A DNA stretch of 64,000 nucleotides from Chalciporus piperatus (Eukaryota; Basidiomycota; Agaricomycetes; Boletales; Boletaceae): contig JBBPTG010000013.1 in NCBI GenBank assembly GCA_038093975.1, positions 62,001 to 126,000 of the forward strand, written 5' to 3'. The translations under genes were made by a program, and so were the position numbers. The notes below the pieces were generated by a model. That model saw nothing but the letters and a program-made list of their open reading frames with translations, was not told the origin of the DNA and made no database searches. Position 1 is the stretch's first letter. Every line of letters starts with the position of its first letter. Positions 1 through 11,204 of the stretch are shown here, one piece after another.

Positions 1-791
1 TCTGACGAATTTACAGGTGCTGTGACGGCTGTTATGACAAATCCGATTTGGGTAGTCAAAGTACGCATGTTCACGACTCGCGCAGACGATCCGAAGTCAT
101 ACAGGGGACTCTGGCGTGCGTACTCCTCATCGTGTGCTCTCCCATGGTTCTGATCCACTCCCGGAATAGACGGGTTCTCTTCAATATGGAAGGCTGAGGG
201 AATGCGCGGTCTATGGAAAGGGACAGCGCTAGCCCTCGTCGGAGTCAGCAACGGTGCAATACAGTTCACGGCCTACGAAGAGATGAAACGGTGGGGATTC
301 GAGCAGAAAAGAAAACGATTCGAAAGGGCAGGAAAAACGATGACGCCGGAGGATGATAAATTGGTACGTAGGATAGCTCCGACGGCTCACCCCATGAATG
401 ACTTAGGTTCCCACATCTGCAGTCTAACACAGCGTATACCGTCATGTCTGGCGCAAGCAAACTATTTGCACTGACAGTCACGTACCCATACCAAGTGATT
501 CGTTCGCGTATTCAAGTAAGCACACTTTCTCGTTATTCGTGAACATGTCTTACGAACGTTGCCGCTGAACAGAATAATGCCACCGCGCACATATACCCCG
601 ATATCCCGACCGCCATCAAACGAACCTGGAAAGGCGAAGGTCTTCAAGGGTTCTACCGCGGCCTCGGAACAAATCTTGTACGCGTCCTCCCAGGAACATG
701 CGTTACCTTCGTTGTGTATGAGAATCTAGCATGGCTATTCCGGACGACTGCTGCCAGGAGACAGGAGAGGCGGAACGGTGAGTCTAACTGA
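1..791 (+). CDS. FLX1: Mitochondrial FAD/folate-type carrier, 5' partial
   Basis: C-terminal 206 residues of a mitochondrial carrier (SLC25 family); the start lies outside the window. Exons 1-115, 170-363, 423-515 and 573-791 join in frame. Seen: a carrier signature beginning TNPIWVVKVRM in the first exon, the link LWHGFSSIWKAEGMRGLWKG across intron 1, then ALTVTYPYQVIRSRIQ, and a last repeat ending GFYRGLGTNLVRVLPGTCVT. The TNPIWVVKVRM and YPYQVIRSR forms are typical of the Flx1/SLC25A32 branch, which moves FAD or folate across the inner mitochondrial membrane; the substrate is inferred from the family. The charged tail RRQERRNGESN is unremarkable. Other pyrimidine-nucleotide carriers of the same fold are the main alternative. 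Confidence 0.88.
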
Positions 792-1836
792 GAGGGCGCG
801 AGGTTGCAGAGCACGATGGTAATATTGAATACTGTATATTCTTCATCTAGTCAGTTCGTTGGAACCATAGACACCACTGTACTTTACACGTCGATTTACG
901 GGATACATACAACAAACTATTTCCTAACTCCATCTCTCCATCACGGAATGGATTTCACGGCATCTGGTTCCAAGGCTATATCAGCAATCTATTCACGCAA
1001 CATCGTGGACGAAAAAAAACGTTGGCCGGTCAAAATAACTATAACTTCAATCAAATCACATCGCACGGAACGCCAACACCCCCACCCATTTGCAAACCCC
1101 CTCAAGACGAGGAAGCGAGCAGAGCAAAGGAGAGACTGGAGTCATGGAATGCTCCCCGTGCTCGATTCATTTTTTCTTCATCCCACCGACGAACGAACAA
1201 TGGCAAGAGGGGACACTTTAACAAGAGTGTCACTCACCCATCGCGCGCGCCGATCGCACAACTACCAAGGCCCCTTCATATATTATATCCTGAAGAACGA
1301 ACTGATCAGTACGCAGAACTGAGATGGAATGGAGCACATAACGAAGTGAGGAAAGAAGGACAACGAAACCGGTCAAATAACTATAACCACACACTTTCAT
1401 CGCACAGAAGCGCCTACTCCTGCGTCCGTACCTGCATACAGCCTCAAGACGAGTTTATATGCTGAACGAAGGAGAGACTGGACGGCGAAGTCCCCCACGC
1501 TCATTAAAGTGTAAATTCGGATATCATCATACCGGCGAAATCGAACGAAACACGTCAAATATAAACGGGACGCTGTACTCACCTTGGATGTGGAAGTGAT
1601 GGAAGAAGATCATCGTTCGGAAGAAAATTCTGTCTTCATACCCTCGTGTTTGCATTTGTTGTCCAAGACCTTCTGACTCTAACACGTACAAACAACCGCT
1701 CCTTGAAATAGAACCCTCGTTTCCCAGGTCCAAATCCTTCATTCCCGAACATGCAACACCGCTGTAAGTCTCTCCAGCTCCTTTCACGTCTTGTAGCATA
1801 CGAAGACGAAATAATTTATCAATAACAGCCCTCTCC
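792..1836. other. Intergenic, 1 kb, with a degenerate direct repeat
   Basis: No convincing gene. The open frames here lack codon bias and family-like sequence. It holds the 3' region of the carrier gene, the upstream region of the IF-3 gene and the imperfect direct repeat listed separately. Confidence 0.6.
1024..1500. repeat. Imperfect direct repeat, two copies of about 130 bp
   Basis: Copy A (about 1024-1165) and copy B (about 1368-1500) share collinear blocks: ccggtcaaa(a)taactataac, then catcgcac-ga--cgcc, then cctcaagacgag, then aaggagagactgga, then cccc-(a/g)(c/t)gctc. The copies are diverged with small indels and sit about 340 bp apart in the same orientation. An old tandem duplication or two decayed copies of a short dispersed element would both fit. 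Confidence 0.6.
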
Positions 1837-2607
1837 ATGCTCGGTACGCTGACATGCTCAGCGTACCGGATACCACACACCACTACCCGCACCATCATCA
1901 CCCGAGCCTCCAAACTCCCCGCAGGTTCCTCCATCCTCATCAACCGCGCCTCCCGAATGCCCACCCCAATCGTCATCCCCCCCGCCATACGGAACTGGCA
2001 AACCGCCGATCCTCGCCCCGACACGTCGTCCAGATCATCATCCCCCGACGCTGCGCGCACCGCCCAAATCGAACGTCGTCCCACGAATTCACAAATCCCG
2101 TTCGACATGGTCCGCGTTATCGATCCGAAGACGAACAAGTTGTCTCAGACGACGCAGTCGCTCAAGGAACTCATCGGCGCGACGAATCTGCATCGGTATT
2201 GTATCGAGCTCGTGTCGCCTAACCCGGAGAATCCGATCGTGCGGGTCGTGCCAAAGGCGGAGGTGGAGGAAAAGTATAAGCAGATGAAGAAGGCGCTCAG
2301 GAAGGGACAGAGGAGTAATGGGGCACCAAAGGAAGTTCGATTGATGTGGGGAGTCGCGAAAGCGGACTTGGAGCACAAGCTTCGAAAGGGAAAGGGCCAC
2401 CTGGAGAAAGGCCACCGGCTCATCTTTTCGATAGCCTTGAGGCCCCGTCAGCCTCGTCCTACTCGCGAGGAAAAGGATGTGCTCATGGGTGAGATTGCAG
2501 CAGCGGTAGACGGCCTCGCCGTGGAGTGGAAACCGATGGGGATTTCTGGCAAACAGACGCTTCTGTATTACAAACCACCTAATGCTGAAGATGACCCGCA
2601 GGAATGA
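1837..2607 (+). CDS. Mitochondrial translation initiation factor IF-3
   Basis: Single-exon 256-residue protein. Residues 1 to about 85 are Arg/Ser/Thr-rich without acidic runs, as expected for a mitochondrial presequence. From about residue 90 the IF-3 N domain is recognisable (VRVIDPKTNKL, LKELIGATNLHRYCIELVSP), followed by the linker EEKYKQMKKALRKGQ and the C domain (KEVRLMWGVAKADLEHKL, LEKGHRLIF). IF-3 binds the small ribosomal subunit, keeps subunits apart and proofreads the initiator tRNA; here this would be in mitochondria (yeast Aim23 has this role). The C domain ends YYKPPNAEDDPQE, a short acidic tail. The first ATG of the open frame is used; no upstream exon is needed. It follows a mitochondrial carrier and faces a convergent PPR-like gene. 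Confidence 0.87.
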   Translation: MLGTLTCSAYRIPHTTTRTIITRASKLPAGSSILINRASRMPTPIVIPPAIRNWQTADPRPDTSSRSSSPDAARTAQIERRPTNSQIPFDMVRVIDPKTNKLSQTTQSLKELIGATNLHRYCIELVSPNPENPIVRVVPKAEVEEKYKQMKKALRKGQRSNGAPKEVRLMWGVAKADLEHKLRKGKGHLEKGHRLIFSIALRPRQPRPTREEKDVLMGEIAAAVDGLAVEWKPMGISGKQTLLYYKPPNAEDDPQE

Positions 2608-2662
2608 GCCTCATGTTGTATACCCACCCAAATGATGATTTGTCTATTCCTATTATACACCG

Positions 2663-5635
2663 TTAAGATACTTTTCGCGTCCGTTGAGTCATCCGTTTCC
2701 TCTTCACCTCAAGAATCATCCGTCTACGCTCTCTCCACCCATGCCCCGCCTTCTTCCACTCGTGCCGCCGTACGGGGAGCCCACGGTCCTTGTGTATCTG
2801 CAGCGTATGCGGCAAGAACCGCTCCTTCTGCTTGGGGAACGCGTGTGGTTTGCGATTCAGCGTAGGCATGCTCCGATGATTCATCGACCCTTCCATCCAG
2901 CTCCCAAGAAGCAAGCTTCTGTATGCCTTTGGAACCTCACACCCAGCCTCCATCATTCCCTGAAGGATACGCCCCATGAACGGGTTGAATTTCCGTACCA
3001 CTCCCCGCCGCGAATACCGAACCATCGCTTTCCTTTCCAACTGCCTCCAATGTGCAGGTCCCGTCTTCGAAGCTCGACGCACCATGCCGGATTGCCGACT
3101 AAACATGGCAAGCGCAGCATTGAAGAACCGAGCGTCCGGTTCAAGGTGGTATATTCGAGGCTGCGCGTTGGGAACGAGACGCGTGATGGAATCGTAGATG
3201 TCTCGAGCGGCGCGGAACATGGCGCGATAGAGCACCGTACCCATCCGGAGGCCGAGTGTCCTCCGCGAGCGGTGCTTCCGAGCGATAGCGCTCTTCGCAA
3301 GAACATAATAGGCCCACCCTTTGACCTTGCCTTTGTCAGACGTCTGTGGCTGCCACCTGTTACCCCCATCCGCGTCCCGTATGCCGGCACGCAAATCAAG
3401 GCCCTTCCGGGCTTCTTTCCCATACAACTGCAACATGATCGTGTATGCGTGAATGGGGAGACACCATCCTTCGACGACCTCATGACCGTCTCCTGCATGC
3501 CTCACCCAGCTCGCTTTCTCGGCTTGCTTCGCGAGGAGATAGACACGCTCAGCAAGGCCTGTTTTGCCAATTTTGCAAAGCGCGTTCAAGACAGTGGTGA
3601 AAAAGTATGGCCCGAGGCTGACTGCTCGGCGGATGCGTTCTTGCCGTGCACGACGCGCCATGAGTGCACGGTCATGTGCGCTGGGTGGCTGATCACCCCA
3701 AGATGGGTGGTCGACGACGGCCAATTCGGGAAGGACGTGGAACAGGATATCGGCAACGACATGGGGTTTTCCCGACGACGTGAGATGGGCGATATACGAC
3801 GTTAATGTATATGCATCTGATGGGATGTTGGATAATGCGGGGGATGAAAGCGAATGCTTCGTGAGTTCAGGTCGAGGATTGTGTGAATGAGCGTCCGACG
3901 ACACCGTAACGGCAGATCTAGACTTCTTCTCCTGCAGCTTCCGTAGTTCTGTGAGGGCGAATGAGACTAAATGGTCTTGCCTCAAGAGCGTGCCAGACCG
4001 TACGATGATGTTGTATGTGGCAACGTCGGGTCTGAGGGAAGGTCGCCGGAGGTGTTCCATGTGATGAAGGACATCCCGGGCAAGCGAAACAGACAAGCGG
4101 TGGCGAAGAGCATAGTGGATGAGAGAGTTGTACGTCTCACGCGACAGCGAGGGCATGACTTGTGAGACGGAGACGCGCTCGCCTGGGTGCTTGCCCGGTG
4201 GGTCTTTGCCCTTCTTCGTCGGAAGGTCGTTCAGAAGACCGAAGATGACACGATGGAAGTATCGGTGCGCATTGATCCGCCGTCTGTCATCACCCCGTTC
4301 GACCGTCACTGAATTTGGAAGCTTCGGAGAAGAGTAAAGAGCGCGAAGCAAATGGGATATGTCGGAGAAAGGCATGGACCGACTCTCGATGAGCCCAGCC
4401 AAGTTGGCGAGAGCCTGTAGCGCATCCTGGCGATTTGCTTCGGGGTCATCAGTGAGTTCTTCCTCGCACCGTTCAGTAATGGCCTTCAACAGCTTTTTCG
4501 AGGGTATTCTCGAGCGGTTGAGCTCTTGCCAACGGTCGACCAGCTTTGGCGAAGCAGCTCTCTGGCATTCCTCCTGTGCCATTATCCTCGCCTTGATCTC
4601 CTGTGCGCTCTGGGCCTTGATCTCGTAGTCCTTGATAATGAGGACAAAGAGTAGCGATCCCATGATGATCTCGCCTTGTAACAAGCAGAAATTGACGAGA
4701 GCCTCGAAAGCACGGTCCGAACACTGCCGACGATTTTCCCGAGCCCTGAGCAGAAGCATCAACGCGAAGCGGGGTCCGTCCTCTTTGACCTTGTCCGGGT
4801 CAATCGGTAAATCTCGAGAGAGGAAATTGGCAGAGCGGAACATGGTGGTCCCTTTCTCCTTGAGCACGCTGAATACGGTCGGAGGAGCTTGCAACAGTGC
4901 CTCTGTCACTTTCACGAGAGTCGCCTCTCGCAACGGAATACCCTTGTTCATCAAAGCCTGCGCAGTCTCGTACGCTTTGAGAGGGGACTCGTTGCGGAGC
5001 ATGTGATGCAACATGACATGGGCAGAGAGTCTCGGAGAGATTGGTTTGTCGAAAGTGATAGGCGCAAACTCGAAAGCAGGCATGAAGGGGAGTTTGAGGG
5101 GTTCGAGTTTCGGAGGGTTTGCATGCTGGGAGGATTGAAGGGAGTTGATGATGTAGGATGCGTCACGGAACGTGCCAGTACTACAGGCTTGGCGAACAGC
5201 GTTGGCGGCAACTATCGCAAGACGGGCGGATGGGAGGGGTGACTGTAGGTGCGAAGTAGAGGGAAGGGAAGAGTGGAGTTCGATATTATGGTGCAGTTCT
5301 GGCGGAGAGGCCTTCGAGGGTTGGATGGCCTCTGGAAGGTGAGGCTCGGACGCACGATGTGGTGGGTTGATAGACGATGTTGATTGAGATAAGGGTGAGT
5401 GTTGTGGGGGACGCGAAAGTTCGTCTGGAGTAGGATGGAACGAGTCGTCCACTTGAGAGGGTCTATGCTTTAGTGACACTTGCGGTTGTGAGCGAATGAA
5501 AGAGGAAGAGAAAATAGAGCGAGAAAACTGAGGTGAGATTAACAGAGTCACGGAACCCGAATGGAACAGCAGGCGATGGGGAGACCTTGCCCGACTGTGT
5601 GCGCTACGAGCTAGGCTTGACAAGGCCCATTGCAT
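2663..5635 (-). CDS. Large PPR-like protein, probably mitochondrial
   Basis: Uninterrupted 990-residue frame. The open frame extends 27 bases further but without an ATG, so the start is set at the ATG at 5635, giving MQWALSSLARSAHSRARS, a basic, hydroxylated, acid-free N-terminus typical of mitochondrial import. Residues about 30-150 are low-complexity Ser/Pro/His. The rest is alpha-helical with several PPR-like helix pairs, for example YNSLIHYALRHRLSVSLARD followed by HMEHLRRPSLRPDVATYN, and FFTTVLNALCKIGKTGLAER. The C-terminus is strongly basic (RRHEWKKAGHGWRERRR). PPR proteins bind organellar RNA, so a role in mitochondrial RNA processing or translation is likely; the target is unknown. 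Having no introns in 3 kb is unusual for this genome. The opposite strand carries a long shadow frame. Confidence 0.8.
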   Translation of the reverse strand: MQWALSSLARSAHSRARSPHRLLFHSGSVTLLISPQFSRSIFSSSFIRSQPQVSLKHRPSQVDDSFHPTPDELSRPPQHSPLSQSTSSINPPHRASEPHLPEAIQPSKASPPELHHNIELHSSLPSTSHLQSPLPSARLAIVAANAVRQACSTGTFRDASYIINSLQSSQHANPPKLEPLKLPFMPAFEFAPITFDKPISPRLSAHVMLHHMLRNESPLKAYETAQALMNKGIPLREATLVKVTEALLQAPPTVFSVLKEKGTTMFRSANFLSRDLPIDPDKVKEDGPRFALMLLLRARENRRQCSDRAFEALVNFCLLQGEIIMGSLLFVLIIKDYEIKAQSAQEIKARIMAQEECQRAASPKLVDRWQELNRSRIPSKKLLKAITERCEEELTDDPEANRQDALQALANLAGLIESRSMPFSDISHLLRALYSSPKLPNSVTVERGDDRRRINAHRYFHRVIFGLLNDLPTKKGKDPPGKHPGERVSVSQVMPSLSRETYNSLIHYALRHRLSVSLARDVLHHMEHLRRPSLRPDVATYNIIVRSGTLLRQDHLVSFALTELRKLQEKKSRSAVTVSSDAHSHNPRPELTKHSLSSPALSNIPSDAYTLTSYIAHLTSSGKPHVVADILFHVLPELAVVDHPSWGDQPPSAHDRALMARRARQERIRRAVSLGPYFFTTVLNALCKIGKTGLAERVYLLAKQAEKASWVRHAGDGHEVVEGWCLPIHAYTIMLQLYGKEARKGLDLRAGIRDADGGNRWQPQTSDKGKVKGWAYYVLAKSAIARKHRSRRTLGLRMGTVLYRAMFRAARDIYDSITRLVPNAQPRIYHLEPDARFFNAALAMFSRQSGMVRRASKTGPAHWRQLERKAMVRYSRRGVVRKFNPFMGRILQGMMEAGCEVPKAYRSLLLGSWMEGSMNHRSMPTLNRKPHAFPKQKERFLPHTLQIHKDRGLPVRRHEWKKAGHGWRERRRMILEVKRKRMTQRTRKVS

Positions 5636-5918
5636 GTGTTTCGCATGAGGCCTGGACGACAATTAAGTTGGTAATTTTGATAGAGACATAGGAATGGCTT
5701 ACTCTGCCCAGTCTCGCAGCAGATAAACGTTCAACTGTGACCGTAGTTGGGTAAACGAGCAGTCGTCGCTGGTGGTAGTAGTAGTGGTCGTACAAGGGCA
5801 CGTGACAAGCGAACACCCTGTTTTTGAATTGAAAGTTTCATTGAAAGTTGCAAGTAAGTTTCACTGCTCGTCCAGCAGAGAAAAAAAGAGAAAAAACAGG
5901 ATCTGCTCGACAATAAAA

Positions 5919-8900
5919 ATGAACTACGACAGACCACCCCACAAAGGAGGAGGAGGCTCTCACCGCCGACGACATAACAGAGAGAGAGGTGAGGTCTTAT
6001 GAAACCGACACCAGGCGCACCGTTCGAATGAATATCTCTGCACTACAGACGACTATGATTACCATGACCGTCGCAGAGAATTCGACACCCCGGAGCAGAC
6101 CATCAAAGCTACCATCATAAAGTTGGGCGAAGTCGTGAGTCGCATTCCCCTGCACCGACCTCGTAGCGCTGACGCGAAGACTAGGATCCCGCTCAAGAAG
6201 TTCTCCGGGTTGCGAAACAGATTCAGGAAGGCCCAACCTCAGTTTCAGCGGTATCGGAAGGCATTCGTTCGGCGTATGTGTATCCTCAGGTCTATCCCGT
6301 CTGATGCTGACCGAACGCAGCGTTACGGAGCAACCGTACAAGATCCCCTATTATGCAGCCCTCCTCCGTTTGCTGCATGACCCAGCACCCTCTGAGACTC
6401 AGCCAGAGGCAGCTTCTGGGTCCACCTCTGCGCCTTCGCTTGGCAAACAAGTGCTGGAAGACTTTTGGAAGGGATTCCAGGGCTACCTCGACAAGCTGGC
6501 ATGGCGAGAAATTCGTCTCTGCGTATGTCCATCCGTTCAGACTAGTTGTCCATACTGAACCCTGTAATAGATGCACTTCTTCGCTCATTTGATGGTAGCA
6601 CAAGTCATCTCTATTGAATCTATGTCTGCACTTCTCCAATCATTCGCCGCTGTCCTGGACGAATTTGGCGTGTCATATGGAAGGGGCAAAAATGCTGCTT
6701 TGTGTGCTATAGAGGGATTGCTGATTGTACGTCTCTTCTTGTCTTGGGTTTCATGCTCACAAACCCCTTGTTTCTCAGGCCGGACCCGTCATCAAGAAGA
6801 GTTTGTCGCCAAACACCGCTGAAATCATCAAAGCGATCCAGAATTTCAACGAATCAGTCGTTTCCTCCAAGGTTCTCGTTCAGCCCACGACATCTCTCCA
6901 ATGTTCCGATGCTGCGCTTCTCGAAAGTGCAGATGAGGTGTGCATATAACCATGTCTCTCCATTCATCGACTCAGACGTGCTGCACCACAGCTTCTTGAG
7001 AGTGGCCTAGCGCTTCTGAAAGTACTTGACGCGTCAGACTTTATGGACACGTGGAGTAGCGTCCCCCAGCCATATCTGGAGTACCCAGACCTCGACCCTA
7101 CTATCTCTTCACCCTTCGAGTTGCCCTCCATCCTTGTACCGCCCGAAGTTATTGAGCTTGATGGCCTTGCGACTGATGCGGGCGAAGATGCTCAAGTGAA
7201 GAAAGAAGAATGGCCCGAATATTTCTTCCGCCTATTTGACAACACCGTGCGTTGTAGTTCCTCATCTCCGCCATTTGTTCTTCACGCTGAAACTTCCTCC
7301 AGATATCTCCAGAGTCTGTCAGCATCTCTGGATTCCTCATCCGTTCAAACATTCGCGATATAGTCGACATTTTCGAGGTTAACCGAAAGGAGTGTGCAAG
7401 ACTGCTCCTCGAGTACCCCAAGTGGTGCACATCAGGGACATTCAAACCCAGGGCTGGAGCCCCTCCAACCGAGGAAGACCCAAACGCTAAAACTTGGCAA
7501 CTTGAGAGTGTTGTAATCGAGGTAAAACTTCATTCTAACCGTCTGGACTGGTGTTCATTCCACCCTGACAGACCGTCCTTGGCTCGCTGTTCTTACTTCC
7601 CGAGCCACCGTACAAGTCGGTTTACTACATTGCACTCATAACTGAGTTGTGCAAACTTTCTCCGTCTACCGTCGGCCCTGCGGTCGGCAAGTCGATAAGA
7701 AAGCTATATGCTTCTCTTGGAGATGGACTTGACCCCGAGGTTGCCCGTCGGTTCGCTGAGTGGTTTTCCGTTCACATGAGTAACTTTGGGTTCCAGTGGG
7801 TGTGGAAAGAATGGTGAGCACCTCTGCCGAGCTATGGATGGTATAACGGGACTGCGGTATTGACGTTCAATGCTTGCTGAACAGGGTTCCGGATCTTGCC
7901 CTAGCTGAGGATCATCCCAAACGAGCCTTCATGCGCCGCTCAGTCGAGCTTGAGATACGGTTGTCATATCATGATCGGATTCTCAAAACTCTCCCTGAAC
8001 CTATGCAAAACGATCCGAGCGTGATTCCCAACCAGCCACCGGGGCCCGACTTCGAGTATGAAGATCCCTGTAAGTTCTCTCCACAACCTCCCAGAGTCAT
8101 TTCCCTATCCTCACTCACTGCCCGCAGCGAACCCTTACAACGATGCCACTCAGCCCCTCCTCGATCTCCTTCGCGGCCGCTCCCGTGCCGAGGAAGTGAT
8201 GTCTCATCTGGATACGCTCAGGACAACTCTCGAATCCACTCCATCCGCACCCCACCCACACACATCCGTCGACACTCTGTGCCGCTCCATAGCCATCCAA
8301 TCCCTCCTCTCCATCGGCTCTCGTTCCTTCTCCCACTTACTCAACGCCATCGAGCGCTACCTTCCCCTCCTCCGTAACCTCACCAACCCCACGCCCGCCC
8401 AAGGTGGTGGAGACATCACCGAAGCCAAGAAAGACATCCTCAACGCCGTTTCCACATTCTGGAGGCGGAACCGCCAAATGGTCGGTATCGTGTTGGACAA
8501 ACTGATGCAATACCAGATCGTCGACCCCACGGACGTCGTCGCGTGGGTGATTGGGAACGCCTCGGGTAGTCAGATCGGGGATGGAACTGACGCTGGCGCG
8601 AGTAGTCCGCTTTGTGTCGGGGCGTTTGAGTGGGATTTGATCAAGGGTGCGTTGGATAAAGCGAATGGGAGAGTGATGGTCGCGAGGAGGAAAGTGGCGG
8701 CGTTGAGGAAGGAGCAAGATGATAGTATCGCGCGCGTCAAGGCGAGTGGAGGAGCGGACGTGGCGAGCATGGAGGTGGATGCCGATGTCAAACCCATCGA
8801 ACAAGGTTTGCGATCCTTTTTGCTTGCAGCTTACGCATCGAACTGACCAGTGGACACTACTTGCTACACAGATGACCCAGCAGAGAGCCCTCAGCTCACT

Positions 8901-9318
8901 ACCGCTATGAAAGCATTCACAACTCTTACTCGCGAACAAAAGGGTGCGCTCGCGAGGACGATCCAGGGTTTCGTGGCGTGTCTCGCACCTTCACCTGGCG
9001 TCCACCAGAACCCGTATGGACAGAGCGTGATTGGAGACGAGGCATGGGAGAAAAGGTCGACGTGGTCCAGTGAGGAGTGGAGAACCTGGGAGACTTGGGC
9101 ATGGTATAGACATTTCTGCAGAATGGTCTGTCCTTTTCTCTCCCTTCTCTTTTGGCATCCACATGGGCTGACTCGAATGTCATCAGTACGCGCCGTACCT
9201 TCGCAACTATGCGACCACGCTCGGCACTGTCGGTTTTGCGAAGATACAGGATTCGGTAGATCCTGCTGCTGCGTTGATGAAGAAGACGTGGGATATTGCG
9301 ACAGGTCAAGAGGCGTAA
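5919..9318 (+). CDS. NCBP1: Nuclear cap-binding complex large subunit (CBP80)
   Basis: Thirteen exons: 5919-5988, 6049-6134, 6185-6273, 6321-6522, 6571-6726, 6779-6937, 6992-7246, 7303-7521, 7572-7813, 7885-8069, 8128-8805, 8872-9125, 9187-9318, giving 908 residues, close to the family length. Diagnostic blocks are EQPYKIPYYAALLR in the first MIF4G domain, YPKWCTSG and LLPEPPYKSVYY in the second helical domain, and FQWVWKEW with RRSVELEIRLSYHDRI in the third. CBP80 is the scaffold of the nuclear cap-binding complex: it positions the small CBP20 subunit on the m7G cap of Pol II transcripts and links capping to splicing, export and decay. For intron 6 an acceptor at 6975 would give a 38-nt intron; the acceptor at 6991 was preferred because it keeps the frame and a normal 54-nt length. 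A short basic Gly-rich N-terminus precedes the first domain. Confidence 0.93.
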
Positions 9319-9510
9319 GGTCGATCGACAAGAGAATCCTTTTCAACGTATCGCTTTGTCCGTCGTGTGTGCTCCAATCCTGTACAGTGTCTTCCTTCCG
9401 ATAATGTCAGTAATGACTTTATGTCTATCACAAGCACCGTCGTATCCACACACCAACCCTCTATGTAATCTAAGACCCATGCATGTTCGAACAGCTCTAA
9501 GGTATCGAGA

Positions 9511-10772
9511 TCAGTCCTTTTTATCCTTGACTTCCTTGGGTCGACTTCCAGTCGAGTACCCAATCGTCCCAAAGAATACCAACGCCGCCCCAATCCACAT
9601 CTGAGCGTTTCCTTGTCCACCGTACACCGCGACGCTGAGAAGCAGCGATACCGCTTTGCGTACGGTCAAGATGAGCGTCACTGTGAGCGAGGATACGCGT
9701 CCCGTGAGTCTGTTGACGCCAACGACGCAAAACAGCTGTGTCACAGTATTCAAGAAAAGATAGACGAGCATGGACGGCACCGGCATCCCAAGCCCAAGCC
9801 CAAGACTGTCCAAACTCTTCGGGATGTAAGTGTCCACGAGCGGGAGTGACGCGAGCGAGATGCTCGGACTGGCGCTCATCTTTACGAGTTCGGTCGTGAT
9901 GCTCTCTCGGGAGAAGTAAAAGAGAGGGAGGGCAAGAGAGTGGAGGTAGAACATGTTTTCTTGCCAGGATGGTTGAGAGAGGGGGTCGGAGGCGGCTTGG
10001 GCTTCGAACGGTTTGATGTATTGCGCGAAGACGTAGTCTTGAGTGAGCCCGAGGAAGCCGGAGAGGAGGAGGGCGAGGCTGAGGATGGATATGCCTTGGG
10101 TGTAGAGGGAGGCATCGAGGGAAGTTGATTGTGTGTTTGGAGACCGGGATTTGGGTGTGGAAGCGGACAAGGTGGTGAGGAAGATACCGAGCGTGACTAT
10201 GAAGACGGAGAGGACCTGTCTTGGGGTATATCTAGAGAATGAGTATTGAAGATGAGACGTCAGACTGTAGAACTGCGAATGGATGGGATGCGCACCGTTT
10301 CTTTGCGATTAACCAACCGAGAGCCATGTTGATGATCATACCACCGCTTCGGAAGACGATGTGTACGGTCATGGGTATGTCATATGCGAACGCGGCATTG
10401 TTGAGGGTGGAAAGCACGAAGAAGAGAGCGACTTGGATGAAGTAAGGTAGGAGGGGTACTCTTCGTTTTCTCAAGCGGGGAAACCATGTCGTTTGAGTGG
10501 TTATCGAGTTGGGTTTGTCGTTCGTGGCGGTGGTCTTGACGGGGGCCGAGAATGAGAATTGGCCGGGGAGTGCGTACAGGGATACGATGAAGAACTGGAA
10601 GAAGGTGGCAAGGACGCCTGAATGAGGGTTCTCGGATGTGATCCGCTCCATAGTGATCGCATTGCTGCTGGGTCTTCAGCAAACGCGAGCCTAATTCTCG
10701 CTCAAGAACTCACCTGCAGCAACCACCGAACACCAGCGAGAGGGTGGTGATCCAATCTGACAGGGAGATCAT
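9511..10772 (-). CDS. YEA4: UDP-N-acetylglucosamine transporter, Yea4/SLC35B type
   Basis: Three exons on the minus strand (10714-10772, 10296-10664, 9511-10231) give 382 residues with about ten membrane helices. The opening LSLVFGGCCSNAITMERI spans the first splice; GGCCSNA is typical of SLC35B transporters. Further marks are NNAAFAYDIPMTVHIVFRSG, MALGWLIAKKRYTPRQ across the second splice, and the closing helix with AQMWIGAALVFFGTIGYS. The C-terminus ends VKDKKD, a lysine-rich tail that fits ER retrieval. The family moves UDP-sugars into the ER or Golgi; yeast Yea4 supplies UDP-GlcNAc for chitin-related glycosylation. The exact sugar is inferred. The small first exon was chosen because it completes the conserved motif. 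It is divergent from the cyclin gene. Confidence 0.9.
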
Positions 10773-11204
10773 CTAAAGACAGGTGTGTGGATGAGGGAGT
10801 GTGTCCTCTCGCGTCTGACCCAAGTCTGACCATGACATGCATGACTACGCGTGTCGATCACTCCGCGATGTCCGAGACCGACCTAATGACTTTGCACTAG
10901 TCTGAATCGAAATGTCACCAGATTATAAGACGGGCTCAGTCTCCCCCGTTGTCCATTCCCTTCTTTCTTTCCCTCCACCAACTAATCCTCGAGAGTTGCT
11001 CTGGTCTTGCGTTGATTTTCCAATCCCGTGACTTTGTCGCGTCGCCCTGTGTATTTTCTTGTTTGTTCTGTTCGAGATATAAATCGGCAGTGCCGCAATC
11101 AACCCCGTCCATCACCTCCTTTGCTTCATTTCTTTTCAAGACGTCTGAATCCCCCTCAAAGGGGCATTCCGCGACAATCTCTATCAAGTCACTCCCTTTC
11201 AATC
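10773..11204. promoter_or_regulatory. Divergent promoter region, transporter / Pcl-type cyclin
   Basis: 432 bp between two divergent start codons. On the cyclin side there is a TATAAA at 11078-11083, about 120 bases before its ATG, followed by a C/T-rich stretch that would be the 5' leader. No clear TATA element is seen on the transporter side. Confidence 0.5.

Noticed and set aside
2684..3805. 373-codon plus-strand open frame opposite the PPR-like gene
   Set aside because: It is antisense to a better-supported frame, with composition typical of a shadow frame and no domain.
6938..6975. 38-nt intron in NCBP1
   Set aside because: The acceptor 16 nt further downstream gives a normal 54-nt intron and keeps phase.
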